DNA from: Bacteroidia bacterium
GTDB taxonomy: Bacteria; Bacteroidota; Bacteroidia; NS11-12g; UBA9320
DNA length: 53,638 nt
NCBI GenBank assembly: GCA_017640445.1
Contig: JAEPQQ010000015.1
Location: 1 to 53,638 of the forward strand
Direction: 5' to 3'
Under the pieces are notes generated by a model. The model did not search any database, was not told the origin of the DNA, and saw nothing but the letters and a program-made list of their open reading frames with translations. A program made the position numbers and the translations under genes. This document shows positions 35,054 through 44,494 of this stretch, piece after piece (the stretch's first letter is position 1; each line of letters opens with the position of its first letter).

Positions 35054-36174
35054 TGAGTTTTCTGGAAAATCGATTAGCGATTTTAAGGCAACAAGGTCTG
35101 CATAGATCGATTGCATCTCACTCAAAAGAACTAATTGATTTTTCCTCGAATGACTACCTGGGAATCGCAAGGTCAAAGAAGATAGCCGAGTCGGTTTCTC
35201 AGTCCATTGAGACCAGCGACACGATTGGATCTACCGGGTCGAGATTGTTGACCGGTAATTTCCGTGAAATGGATGCTCTGGAGTCTCAGATCGCCGGTTT
35301 TCACGAGGCCGAAACGGCGTTGATTTATCCTTCCGGTTATCAGGCCAATGTGGGTTTACTTTCAAGCCTTGCCACGCGAAACGATACACTCATTTTGGAT
35401 GAATACTGTCATGCCAGCTTAATTGATTCGTCGCGTTTGTCATGGGCCAATTGTTATAAGTTCAAACATCAGGATTTAGACGATCTTGCTTCGAAGCTAC
35501 GAAAGGCCAAGGTAGAGAAGTTTGTAGTGGTGGAGGCCATCTATTCAATGAATGGTGCTCAGGCCGATTTGAGAACTATTTACGAGGTGTGCCACGAACA
35601 TAATGCCCATCTCATTGTAGATGAGGCACATTCTGCCGGTGTTCGCGGATCCAATGGCAAAGGCAGTTGTATAGAGCTTGGGATTCACAACGACGTTTTT
35701 GCACGCATCATCACCTATGGGAAGGCCTTTGGTTTTCAGGGTGGAGCGGTTTTAGGCAGTGCTCAACTTCGGGAATTTCTCGTCAATACTTCGCGTTCGT
35801 TTATCTATAGTACCGGGGTAAGTCCTCTACACGTTCATGCCTTATCTGCCGCTTATCGTTTTGTTGATGGTGCCGATGAAGCACGTTCAGCTCTTCGGAA
35901 CAACATACGTTTGTTTCAACACGAGGCGGAAAAGAATGGAATCCTGTGCTATGCATCGGATACACAAATACAAGCGATTAAAGTGCCCGGGAACGATAAC
36001 GTTATTAAGTGTTCGGAGGTGTTGCGACGTCATGGCATACTGGCGATGTCCATTCGAAAACCCACTGTGCCTGGTGGAGAGGAACGCATACGAATTTGTC
36101 TGCATTCGTTTAATACAGAACAAGAGATAAAGAAATTGATTGAAATTGTAAGGCAATGGAAAGGGGATTTATAG
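35053..36174 (+). CDS. bioF: 8-amino-7-oxononanoate synthase
   Basis: This 373-residue PLP enzyme condenses pimeloyl thioester with alanine. It shows DFSSNDYLGIARS, GSTGSRLLTGN, the PLP pocket VDEAHSAGVRG and the Schiff-base Lys in ITYGKAFGFQGGAVLG. The related glycine C-acetyltransferases share the fold, but the context decides for BioF. The GTG start overlaps the bioB stop (TAGTG) by one base, so translation is coupled. Confidence 0.93.
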   Translation: MSFLENRLAILRQQGLHRSIASHSKELIDFSSNDYLGIARSKKIAESVSQSIETSDTIGSTGSRLLTGNFREMDALESQIAGFHEAETALIYPSGYQANVGLLSSLATRNDTLILDEYCHASLIDSSRLSWANCYKFKHQDLDDLASKLRKAKVEKFVVVEAIYSMNGAQADLRTIYEVCHEHNAHLIVDEAHSAGVRGSNGKGSCIELGIHNDVFARIITYGKAFGFQGGAVLGSAQLREFLVNTSRSFIYSTGVSPLHVHALSAAYRFVDGADEARSALRNNIRLFQHEAEKNGILCYASDTQIQAIKVPGNDNVIKCSEVLRRHGILAMSIRKPTVPGGEERIRICLHSFNTEQEIKKLIEIVRQWKGDL

Positions 36175-36773
36175 TAGCAGGGATATCTACAGAAATAGGG
36201 AAGACCGTGGCATCAGCAATCCTGGTGGAAGCGTTGCATGCAGATTACTGGAAACCGGTTCAGTCGGGTTGCCTCGAGGATTCTGACCGTGAAACGGTTC
36301 AGGGTCTTGTTTCCAACCAAACCTCTTCATTTCATAGAGAAGCATATTTGTTGGAACAGCCACTGTCGCCACATGCTGCTGCTGAGATTGACGGTGTTTC
36401 AATTGAGGTGGAACGACTTGGTCTACCCAAAACAGATAACCCCTTAATTGTAGAATTGGCAGGAGGGCTCATGGTGCCTCTGACCCATACCCTATTGAAC
36501 CTTGAAATGGTGAAAATGTGGAAGCTTCCCGTAATTTTGGTTGCCAGTTATTACCTGGGTAGCATCAACCATACGCTGTTGACCTGCGAGGTTCTGCGAA
36601 AACACGGTGTTGAGGTTCATGCCATTATGTTTAACGGAGACCCCGTACAGTCGAGCAAGGAAGCTATTGTAGCGTATTCAGGCATTAACCGAATAATTGA
36701 AATTCCAAGGTTAGAGAGCCTAAACAAAGAAGAAATTAAGAAACATGCTGAGCGAATCGCAAAAGAGATTTGA
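36156..36773 (+). CDS. bioD: Dethiobiotin synthetase
   Basis: This 205-residue ATP-dependent enzyme closes the ureido ring of biotin. The P-loop is GISTEIGKTV near the N-terminus (usual family form TDTxxGKT), followed by YWKPVQSG and VELAGGLMVPLT, the magnesium and substrate region. It is slightly shorter than E. coli BioD. It overlaps bioF by 19 bases and bioA by 29 bases, which shows a tightly packed operon. Confidence 0.93.
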   Translation: MERGFIVAGISTEIGKTVASAILVEALHADYWKPVQSGCLEDSDRETVQGLVSNQTSSFHREAYLLEQPLSPHAAAEIDGVSIEVERLGLPKTDNPLIVELAGGLMVPLTHTLLNLEMVKMWKLPVILVASYYLGSINHTLLTCEVLRKHGVEVHAIMFNGDPVQSSKEAIVAYSGINRIIEIPRLESLNKEEIKKHAERIAKEI

Positions 36774-38040
36774 CCGCGATCACATCTGGCACCCATATAC
36801 GTCGCTTGAAAATCCGTTGAAGGTATATCCGGTTAAAGCTACGGAAGGCGTCCATATCGTACTAGATGATGATAAAAAGCTAATTGATGGTATGGCTTCA
36901 TGGTGGTGCGCCATTCACGGTTATAATCATCCACTGATAAAGTCCCGGTTGCAGGAACAATTAGAGCAAATGCCGCATGTGATGTTTGGAGGTTTGACGC
37001 ACAAACCCGCGATCGAATTGTGCCAGCGTTTGGTTGAGTTATCGCCGGATGGTTTGGAAAACGTCTTTCTATGCGACTCTGGATCCATTTCGGTTGAAGT
37101 TGCTCTAAAGATGGCCTTACAACTAGCAATGGCGAACGGCAATCCCGGCCGAAATAAAATTATGACGGTGCGTAAGGGATACCATGGAGATACGGTAGGG
37201 GCTATGTCGGTTTGCGACCCGGATGGAGGAATGCACCAACTGTTTAAAGGCTTATTGCCGGAGCAGATTTTTTTGCGTGAGCCCCAAACGCCTTTTGGTT
37301 GTGATCTGGAATCCAGCGACAAAGAAGAATTAGAGAAAGGATTTGCCCAACATCAACACGAGGTGGCAGCGGTTATAATTGAACCCATCGTGCAGGGGGC
37401 TGGTGGCATGCGTATGTATTCAGCCGAATACCTGGTTGAGCTCCGACGCCTTTGTAACCTGCATGGAATTGTGCTCATCTTCGATGAGATTGCTACTGGG
37501 TTTGGCAGAACAGGGGAGCTTTTCGCATCTCAGCATGCTCAGGTTGCACCCGATATAATGTGTGTGGGGAAAGCCCTGACAGGGGGTACCATGACATTGG
37601 CGGCTACATTGTGTACGGCGCAAGTATCTTCCGCCATTGGTAAAAGCGAGGCTGGAGTTTTGATGCACGGTCCAACATTTATGGGAAACCCGCTCGCTTG
37701 TAGTGCTGCTTTAGCCAGTCTGGAAATCCTTACTTCTACCAATTGGAAAGAAAGCGTAAACCGGATTGAAGCCAGGCTTGTTTCTGAGTTGGAGTCTGCA
37801 CGGAGTCATAAAAGGGTGGCGGATGTTCGGGTACTGGGTGCCATTGGAGTAATCGAGTGCAAAAAGGCTATTAATGTTGAATCCATCCAATCATTTTTTG
37901 TGCAAGAAGGTGTTTGGATTCGCCCATTTCGCAACCTGATCTATGTGATGCCAGCCTATTCCATTCAAGATTCGCAAGTGGCTCAACTTTGTAAGGCTAT
38001 GATTGATTCACTAGATATTGACAATCATTTTTTAAATTGA
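36745..38040 (+). CDS. bioA: Adenosylmethionine-8-amino-7-oxononanoate aminotransferase
   Basis: This 431-residue class III aminotransferase uses SAM as amino donor to make 7,8-diaminononanoate. DHIWHPYTSLENP and ASWWCAIHGYNHP at the start are typical of BioA, as are GYHGDTVGAMSVCD, IFDEIATGFGRTG and the PLP lysine in CVGKALTGGTM. The start ATG lies inside bioD (29-base overlap). It is the last of the classical biotin genes; a diiron protein follows 35 bases later. Confidence 0.95.
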   Translation: MLSESQKRFDRDHIWHPYTSLENPLKVYPVKATEGVHIVLDDDKKLIDGMASWWCAIHGYNHPLIKSRLQEQLEQMPHVMFGGLTHKPAIELCQRLVELSPDGLENVFLCDSGSISVEVALKMALQLAMANGNPGRNKIMTVRKGYHGDTVGAMSVCDPDGGMHQLFKGLLPEQIFLREPQTPFGCDLESSDKEELEKGFAQHQHEVAAVIIEPIVQGAGGMRMYSAEYLVELRRLCNLHGIVLIFDEIATGFGRTGELFASQHAQVAPDIMCVGKALTGGTMTLAATLCTAQVSSAIGKSEAGVLMHGPTFMGNPLACSAALASLEILTSTNWKESVNRIEARLVSELESARSHKRVADVRVLGAIGVIECKKAINVESIQSFFVQEGVWIRPFRNLIYVMPAYSIQDSQVAQLCKAMIDSLDIDNHFLN

Positions 38041-38050
38041 GTGAGACCAC

Positions 38051-38058
38051 TAGTTTTG
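38051..38058 (+). promoter_or_regulatory. Possible own promoter of the diiron gene
   Basis: TAGTTTTG is a perfect TAnnTTTG 17 bases before the ATG at 38076, with a T-run about 19 bases upstream. The gene may thus be read both from the bio operon and from this site. Confidence 0.45.
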
Positions 38059-38075
38059 CGCCAATTTAGAAACGA

Positions 38076-38687
38076 ATGTTAAAATCCCTTCTTGAACGCA
38101 TAACAAGTGATAGCATGCTTCACGCCAAGTGGCTGAACACGTTATCGTATATGGAGAATTGTGGAGCCAGAAAGATTTCAAGATACGAACACAGCAATCC
38201 AATTGACATCATTGTTCTGAAACATGCAGCTGAAGAACACCGACACGCGTTCTATCTGAAGAAAATGATTGATCGGGTGCAGCAAGGAGCTTGTACGTAT
38301 TATACCGTTGAAGAAATGCTGGGTGGCTATTCCAGTACACAATACCTACCGAAGTTGGACATATTTGCTGCTCGTTATCTGAAGTCGGCATTAGGCCTTG
38401 AAGGAAATGACCTGAAACAAGCGGCATACCTGTTGGTTACCTATGCCATTGAAATGAGAGCAGATGAGTTATATCCAGAATACCACGCCATATTAAAACG
38501 CATTAAAAGCAAGGTGTCGGTATACAACATTATAAAAGAAGAGGAAGGTCATCTTCGGGAAATGATTGCCGGATTGGAGGCTGGATTACCCAATTGGGAA
38601 GAACACGCCCACAAAATCCTGGCGTATGAATCCGAACTTTTCAACGAGTGGTTGAAAGAACTGGAGTCGGAAGTAATGTTAAACTAA
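38076..38687 (+). CDS. Ferritin-like diiron protein next to the biotin genes
   Basis: This 203-residue, all-helical protein has a textbook four-helix diiron pattern: E27 (SYMENCG), E54-x-x-H57 (AAEEHRHAF), E126 (TYAIEMRAD) and E156-x-x-H159 (KEEEGHLRE). The spacings (27, about 70 and 30) are those of ferritin-like oxygenases and oxidases. There is no signal peptide and no rubredoxin or ferritin-specific domain. It follows bioA by 35 bases in the same direction, with a possible promoter of its own, and abuts the convergent serS. A diiron fold can oxidise a substrate or store iron, and the sequence does not decide between these. A link to biotin precursor supply is a hypothesis only. Confidence 0.75.
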   Translation: MLKSLLERITSDSMLHAKWLNTLSYMENCGARKISRYEHSNPIDIIVLKHAAEEHRHAFYLKKMIDRVQQGACTYYTVEEMLGGYSSTQYLPKLDIFAARYLKSALGLEGNDLKQAAYLLVTYAIEMRADELYPEYHAILKRIKSKVSVYNIIKEEEGHLREMIAGLEAGLPNWEEHAHKILAYESELFNEWLKELESEVMLN

Positions 38688-38688
38688 C

Positions 38689-39957
38689 TTAGTTAATCTT
38701 GTCAAAGCCCAGGTATGGGTGCAAAACCTCCGGCATCACGATGCCATCTTCAGTTTGATTATTCTCCAGCAGCGCGGCTACAATTCGCGGTAAAGCTAAG
38801 GCACTTCCATTTAAGGTATGAGCCAATTGCGTTTTACCTTCATCGTTTCGGAACCTTAATTTTAACCGATTCGACTGGTACGTTTCAAAGCAAGAAACAG
38901 AACTAACTTCCAGCCATTTTTCTTGTGCGGCAGAATAGACTTCCATGTCGTAGGTCAGAGCACTTGTAAAGCCCATATCTCCTCCACAAAGCCTTAGAAC
39001 GCGATAATGAAGTCCCAGCTTTTGCAACAAGCTTTGAACATACTTGCTCATGTCTTCCAATATGGAGTACGACTCATCAGGATGAGCTATCTGAACGATT
39101 TCCACCTTGTCAAATTGGTGAAGTCGGTTCAAACCTCTTACATCTTTCCCATAGCTACCCGCCTCGCGTCTGAAACATGGTGTGTAGCCAATGTTTTTTA
39201 TTGGTAAATCGTCCTTAGACAGGATGACATCCCGATACAGGTTGGTAATCGGTACTTCAGCAGTAGGAATAACAAAGAGGTTATCTACCGTCATGTGATA
39301 CATCTGTCCCTCTTTGTCAGGTAGTTGACCAGTTCCAAACCCTGAGGCCTCATTTATAAAGATAGGTGGCTGAACCTCGTTGTACCCAATGGCCAACCCC
39401 TGGTCGAGAAAGAAATTGATCAATGCACGTTGAAGTCGTGCCCCTTTGCCTTTATACACGGGGAATCCGGCACCGGTAACCTTCACACCAAGCTCAAAAT
39501 CAATGAGGTCGTATTTGGCTGCTAACTCCCAATGTGGAAGTTTAGACGACAATTCAGGTGCAACTCCATGGGTTAGAATCACTTCGTTATCCTCAGGTGT
39601 TTTTCCTTCGGGAACTGAAGAATGTGGTGCATTCGGTATTTGTGTCAAAAGTTGACGTAGTTCTTCCTGAACAGCCTTTAGATCGGCCTCCAGATTCTTA
39701 GAACGCTCTTTTATTTCAGCCGTTTTGGCTTTTAAAGCTTCCGCTTCTTCTCGTTTACCTTCTTTGTATCGAATACCGATTTCTTTCGAGATTGAGTTGT
39801 TCTCGGCAAGCGAGCCATCCAGTTCGGTTTGGGTACTCTTTCTCTTGTCGTCTAACTCAATGGCCCTGGCCAATTCGGCCTCGAAGCCTTTGCCTCTCTT
39901 TGCCAGACGCATTTTTATTGCGTCAAAATCTGCTCGAATCTGTTGTATTTGTAACAT
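38689..39957 (-). CDS. serS: Seryl-tRNA synthetase
   Basis: This 422-residue class II synthetase charges tRNA-Ser. The N-terminal coiled coil (residues about 30-105, rich in Lys/Glu) is followed by motif 2 (YTPCFRREAGSYGKDVRGL) and motif 3 (HTLNGSALALPRIVAALLEN). The start ATG 39957 gives the standard MLQIQQIRADF; an upstream in-frame codon would lie before the near-consensus -7 box GACCTTTG. It is convergent with the diiron gene with a single base between the stops and no terminator. Confidence 0.97.
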   Translation of the reverse strand: MLQIQQIRADFDAIKMRLAKRGKGFEAELARAIELDDKRKSTQTELDGSLAENNSISKEIGIRYKEGKREEAEALKAKTAEIKERSKNLEADLKAVQEELRQLLTQIPNAPHSSVPEGKTPEDNEVILTHGVAPELSSKLPHWELAAKYDLIDFELGVKVTGAGFPVYKGKGARLQRALINFFLDQGLAIGYNEVQPPIFINEASGFGTGQLPDKEGQMYHMTVDNLFVIPTAEVPITNLYRDVILSKDDLPIKNIGYTPCFRREAGSYGKDVRGLNRLHQFDKVEIVQIAHPDESYSILEDMSKYVQSLLQKLGLHYRVLRLCGGDMGFTSALTYDMEVYSAAQEKWLEVSSVSCFETYQSNRLKLRFRNDEGKTQLAHTLNGSALALPRIVAALLENNQTEDGIVMPEVLHPYLGFDKIN

Positions 39958-40050
39958 GGGTATTCTAAAGCAGCAAAGGTCATAGAAATGAGCAAAAGAC
40001 AAAACCACAGAGGATGAAAAATGTAGATTATCCTATACCTTCACTTCGTG

Positions 40051-42978
40051 ATGAAGGAGGCGATGTTGTATGTTTGCCGTTCGTACTTCCATTTGACCAA
40101 CAAAGAATCAAATACAGCAAAAGAAAATAGGGTTTGGTTTTCCAGACTGGCAGCTCTGGGTTGGGTGTTTCTCATAACCCTTTTGTTGGTATTAATCATT
40201 AAGCCATATAACAAGTCACATCAAAACTTAGGGAAGGAAGACTATGGTTTTAATAACAGCACACCCGGTGATCTAGGCTATGTAGCGGATTACGGTGGTA
40301 TTGCAGACTTTGTGTCTAATACCGGACAAGCAAGTGCTGGTTTCTACTTTAAGGAAACACAAATACTTCGGTTAAAGACCAGTCTGAAAAAGGGAGAGGG
40401 TGCGTGCAAGGTGGTATTTCTCAACAACGGATTCCCGGTTGATTCGGTTAACGTATCGCCTGAAGATAAGCAATCGACCCTGCTAAAGGTTCGTAAAAAC
40501 GACGACTTCAAAATTTTAGTCCGACCTGAACAGTCTGGTAAGCACGAGGTTGCGGTCAAACTAGAGCGACGCTCTTTGGGTGTTCAACTCCAACTGTACG
40601 CATTCATTCTGCTGCTTTTTGTTGTAATGGCCTGGCTTGGTTTAAAACAGGGAGTGCGTCACCTGATATACCCAACAATTTTTATGATTCTGGCGGTATA
40701 TGCCGAACATCTTTACCCGTTGGAGTATTGGATTGGCTCTTTTCCAACGATTGCCGCACTAACTGGTTTTCTGATTTTTGTTAGAATCACAACAACATGG
40801 TTGCCAATTAAGATTTTTGGTAAAGCGGTTGCCGTTCTTCTGGACTACCTCAGTCTTCTGTTGATTTTGTTTTGTTTGGTGTTTGTACTCAACTTCAAAC
40901 GCTTTGGCATTCGACTCGACTTTGACTCGATAGTGGCTTTGCTGCAATCGAATAGTTCTGAAGCCATTGAGTTTATGCGAAACGAAATGCCTTGGTGGTC
41001 ATGGATTGGCCTGGCAGTCTTGGTTTTGTCTCCCGTTTTACTGAATCGTCTGTTCCGGTCTGTCTCTTCAAGAGCCGCCTCCGGTTGGTCGTGGATCTAT
41101 ACGTTGATATTGGGTTTTATTGGAGTATTAGGTTTTTGGAACCTTAACTTCACTCAGGAGTTTGTTAAGGCATATACGCAGTATTACGAGGAAATTGAAA
41201 AGTTCAACGAGGTTCAACGACGATTCAAAACACCTGGTAATCTGGAAGCGAGTAAAGAAGAATCCGGCGAAACCTATGTGATTGTGATTGGGGAATCGCA
41301 GAGCAAGGACCACATGTCGGTGTACGGGTATCACAAGCCAACTACGCCTTTCTTGGACTCCATGAAAGCCGGGGGAGACTTCCTGACTCATCAGAAGGCT
41401 TATTCATGCCATACCCATACCATTATGGTATTGCAGCAGGCGCTTACACAGGCCAATCAATATAACGGCTTGCGTTATACCAAGGTGCCTACCTTGATGA
41501 ACGTTTTAAACGCTGCAGGCTTTGAAACCACGTGGTTAAGCAACCAGGTGAAATTGAGCAACTGGGATAACGTTGTGTCGGCAATTGCAGCGGGCTGCGA
41601 TAATCAAATCTTTGTTAACAAGAACATTGGTGAAACCGTTGATAATACGCCTTTTGATGAACGGGTTTTGCCAGAATTAGAAAAATTGTTAAGCGTCAGA
41701 ACCAAGAAGAATAGGGTGGTGTTTGTCCATCTGATGGGTAATCATGGTAAATACGACCAACGATATCCTTCGGACTTTCCCAAAATGGATTCCTATGGCA
41801 AATTGGACTATGGGAGGGGAAAGAATCTCCATACATGGGAGAGTTACGACAATTCCATTCGATACAATGACTGGATGCTTCGCCGGGTACACGAAATCAT
41901 GTATAAACGGTTAAGCGGAAACTATGCACTTTGTTATTTCGCCGACCATGGAGAAGATTTGGAAGAGGGGAGAGGACATAATTCAGGTATGTTTACCCAT
42001 CGTATGACCCAGATTCCGTTTTTCTGTTGGCTGTCTGACGATTACAAAGCTGCCAGACCTCAGGTTGCATCAGCCTTCACCCAAAATAGCAACTCATGGT
42101 ACTCCAACGATTTGATCTTTCAATCGATTATTGGTTTAACCGGCACTCAAACGGCATTGTATCAGCCCAAATATGACGTGTTTCACGAAGATTTTAAACT
42201 GGATACCTTGTTGGTAAAAGAAGGCAGGTATGTGTACACCGCTCCTGAGAACATCTATGTCTGGTCGGCTTCAAACAGCGATACACTCATAGCAACTAAT
42301 CAGAATCAACGTATTGGTATTCATAGGGTTAACTCTTTTGGTAAAGCAGACGAGGTAAAACGGAATCGCCATGGTTGTGTAGAGATCGATGTAAAGATTC
42401 GAGTAGGGGAAGACACCATGATTGAGGTAGGTCATGGTGAAGAAGAGGTTATGTCGGGCATGAGTCTGATGAATTATCTGGATTACATCAATCCGGACAG
42501 TGGAACGAGAATTTGGTTGGACGTGAAAAATCTGGATTTGGATAATCACCGGGTTTTGATGTCCGAATTGGAGGCTTTGGAAGCGAGATACAACCTGAAG
42601 AACAGATTGATTTTGGAGACCAGTTCTACGGGATACTTTGTGAAAGGCTTCGCCCGAATGGGCTATCATGTAAGCTATTACGTTCCAACAGAAACGCTGG
42701 CTCTTGGACCATCCGAAAGGCGTAAGCGTTGGTTGCAGATCGCCAGACAATGCACAACGCAGGGATTGTCAGCGGTATCGTTTGACGCATCGCTGTACAA
42801 ACAGGTAAAGAAGGAGTTGGAGCCACTTCTTCCCGGTAACATTGTGTATCACACCTGGGATCTGGATATAGACGTTCGGCACGGAATGTTTCTCGACAAT
42901 CTAACGTCGAGAGACTATAATACCGATTTAAGGGTGAAGACCATACTTGTCCGCTTTCCCTCCGTCTTCGATTTGTAA
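40051..42978 (+). CDS. Phosphoethanolamine-transferase-like enzyme fused to a GDPD-like domain
   Basis: This 975-residue envelope protein has three parts. The N-terminal part has about seven membrane helices, with a ~125-residue periplasmic insert between the first and second. Residues about 395-690 form an alkaline-phosphatase-superfamily domain of the EptA/CptA type: VIVIGESQSKDHMSVYGY (metal ligand), SCHTHT (nucleophile Thr, about T455), HLMGNHGKYDQRYP and FADHGEDLEEGRGHNS. The rest resembles a glycerophosphodiester phosphodiesterase barrel with HR (H758), EID (E778, D780), GHGEEE (H795) and WLDVKN, matching the family's catalytic pattern. It may decorate lipid A or surface glycans with phosphoethanolamine. 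The start is uncertain: ATG 40063, just after an AAGGAGG sequence, is an alternative. The fused domain is unusual. Confidence 0.8.
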   Translation: MKEAMLYVCRSYFHLTNKESNTAKENRVWFSRLAALGWVFLITLLLVLIIKPYNKSHQNLGKEDYGFNNSTPGDLGYVADYGGIADFVSNTGQASAGFYFKETQILRLKTSLKKGEGACKVVFLNNGFPVDSVNVSPEDKQSTLLKVRKNDDFKILVRPEQSGKHEVAVKLERRSLGVQLQLYAFILLLFVVMAWLGLKQGVRHLIYPTIFMILAVYAEHLYPLEYWIGSFPTIAALTGFLIFVRITTTWLPIKIFGKAVAVLLDYLSLLLILFCLVFVLNFKRFGIRLDFDSIVALLQSNSSEAIEFMRNEMPWWSWIGLAVLVLSPVLLNRLFRSVSSRAASGWSWIYTLILGFIGVLGFWNLNFTQEFVKAYTQYYEEIEKFNEVQRRFKTPGNLEASKEESGETYVIVIGESQSKDHMSVYGYHKPTTPFLDSMKAGGDFLTHQKAYSCHTHTIMVLQQALTQANQYNGLRYTKVPTLMNVLNAAGFETTWLSNQVKLSNWDNVVSAIAAGCDNQIFVNKNIGETVDNTPFDERVLPELEKLLSVRTKKNRVVFVHLMGNHGKYDQRYPSDFPKMDSYGKLDYGRGKNLHTWESYDNSIRYNDWMLRRVHEIMYKRLSGNYALCYFADHGEDLEEGRGHNSGMFTHRMTQIPFFCWLSDDYKAARPQVASAFTQNSNSWYSNDLIFQSIIGLTGTQTALYQPKYDVFHEDFKLDTLLVKEGRYVYTAPENIYVWSASNSDTLIATNQNQRIGIHRVNSFGKADEVKRNRHGCVEIDVKIRVGEDTMIEVGHGEEEVMSGMSLMNYLDYINPDSGTRIWLDVKNLDLDNHRVLMSELEALEARYNLKNRLILETSSTGYFVKGFARMGYHVSYYVPTETLALGPSERRKRWLQIARQCTTQGLSAVSFDASLYKQVKKELEPLLPGNIVYHTWDLDIDVRHGMFLDNLTSRDYNTDLRVKTILVRFPSVFDL

Positions 42979-43007
42979 ATTGATGGTTGAAAATTTTGTT
43001 CAAATCT

Positions 43008-43015
43008 TACCTTTG
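43008..43015 (+). promoter_or_regulatory. Promoter of lpd
   Basis: TTG, 18 bases, TACCTTTG: a full match to the Bacteroidota -33/-7 pattern. The leader to the ATG at 43031 is about 10 bases. Confidence 0.7.
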
Positions 43016-43030
43016 CAAAAAAATTAAAGA

Positions 43031-44416
43031 ATGGCATTAGATCTATTGGTAATTGGTAGTGGTCCTGGTGGCTACGTGGCTGCGATCCGAGGAGCACAGC
43101 TAGGTATGAAAGTGGGTATTGTCGAAAAGGCTGAGTTGGGTGGTGTTTGTCTGAATTGGGGGTGTATCCCAACCAAGGCACTTCTTAAGTCGGCACAGGT
43201 GTTCGACTATATCAATCACGCTTCCAATTATGGCATAAACGTAAAAGATGCCTCTGCTGATTTTCCGGCAGTGGTGAAGCGAAGCCGTGACGTGGCAAAT
43301 GGTATGAGCAAGGGGATCCAATTTCTCATGAAGAAAAACAAGATCGAAGTTCATACAGGTTTTGGAAAACTGGTAGGAAAGGGCAAGGTAGAGGTTGACA
43401 ACAATGGTAAGAAATCAGTGTTGGAAGCAAAAAACGTTATTTTGGCTACGGGTGCCCGTGAACGGGAATTACCGCATATCAAGATTGACAAAAAGAAAGT
43501 AATAGGCTATCACGAAGCATTGGCTCTACCAAAATTGCCAAAGTCGATGGTGATTATTGGAAGTGGCGCAATTGGAAGTGAGTTTGCTTACTTCTACAAC
43601 GCCATGGGTACAGAAGTTACCCTGGTTGAGTTTATGCCAAACATAGTGCCTAACGAAGATGCTGATGTTTCAAAAGCGCTCGCAAAGGAGTTTAAGAAGC
43701 AAGGTATTAAGGTAATGACATCATCTTCGGTAGAGAAGGTAGATACCTCCGGAAGTGATTGCAAGGTTTCGATTAAAACCTCCAAGGGAATGGAAGAAAT
43801 GTCAGCTGAGATTGTTCTATCGGCAGTTGGTGTTCAAACCAATATTGAAGGTATAGGCCTTGAAACCATGGGAGTTAAGACCGACAAGGGCAAGGTGGTT
43901 GTTGACGATTTCTACCAAACCAACGTACAAGGAGTTTATGCTATTGGAGATATTGTAGACGGTCCGGCACTTGCACACGTTGCCAGCGCAGAAGGAATTA
44001 TCTGCGTTGAAAAAATCGCAGGAGAAAACCCAGAGCCACTGGATTATGGCAATATCCCAGGATGTACATACTGTTCTCCAGAAATTGCCTCTGTAGGTTA
44101 TACTGAAGCCAAGGCGAAAGAAGCTGGTTACGATATAAAAGTTGGGAAATTCCCATTTTCAGCCAGTGGAAAAGCCAGCGCAGCAGGAGCTAAGGAAGGT
44201 TTTGTTAAGGTGATATTCGATGCCAAGTATGGAGAGTTTCTTGGAGCTCACATGATTGGAATGAACGTAACCGAAATGATTGCAGAAGTAGTGGCCGCAA
44301 GAAAGCTGGAAACCACAGGGCATGAGATCATAAAAACCGTTCACCCTCACCCAACAATGAGCGAAGCAGTAATGGAAGCAGCAGCAGCAGCATACGACGA
44401 AGTTATTCACCTCTAG
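43031..44416 (+). CDS. lpd: Dihydrolipoyl dehydrogenase
   Basis: This 461-residue FAD enzyme (E3 of 2-oxoacid dehydrogenases and glycine cleavage) has the FAD loop VIGSGPGGYVAAIRGAQLG, the redox-active cysteine pair in GGVCLNWGCIPTKALL, the NAD loop IIGSGAIGSEFAYFY, VYAIGDIVDGPALAHVASAE, and the catalytic His-Glu end of HPHPTMSEAVMEAA. Length is typical. It is transcribed alone between a clear promoter and a strong terminator; no E1/E2 genes are nearby, as is usual for a shared E3. Confidence 0.96.
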   Translation: MALDLLVIGSGPGGYVAAIRGAQLGMKVGIVEKAELGGVCLNWGCIPTKALLKSAQVFDYINHASNYGINVKDASADFPAVVKRSRDVANGMSKGIQFLMKKNKIEVHTGFGKLVGKGKVEVDNNGKKSVLEAKNVILATGARERELPHIKIDKKKVIGYHEALALPKLPKSMVIIGSGAIGSEFAYFYNAMGTEVTLVEFMPNIVPNEDADVSKALAKEFKKQGIKVMTSSSVEKVDTSGSDCKVSIKTSKGMEEMSAEIVLSAVGVQTNIEGIGLETMGVKTDKGKVVVDDFYQTNVQGVYAIGDIVDGPALAHVASAEGIICVEKIAGENPEPLDYGNIPGCTYCSPEIASVGYTEAKAKEAGYDIKVGKFPFSASGKASAAGAKEGFVKVIFDAKYGEFLGAHMIGMNVTEMIAEVVAARKLETTGHEIIKTVHPHPTMSEAVMEAAAAAYDEVIHL

Positions 44417-44433
44417 TAGGTAATACCCATATT

Positions 44434-44468
44434 AAAAAGGCCGCTTGCACTGCAAGCGGCCTTTTTTG
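44434..44468. terminator. Bidirectional terminator between lpd and the T9SS cargo gene
   Basis: The inverted repeat AAGGCCGCTTGCA / TGCAAGCGGCCTT with a one-base spacer (effectively a shorter stem with a small loop) is flanked by A and T runs on its two sides. Confidence 0.9.
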
Positions 44469-44494
44469 TCCTTAGAAGGGTAGTTAAAAGAAGC

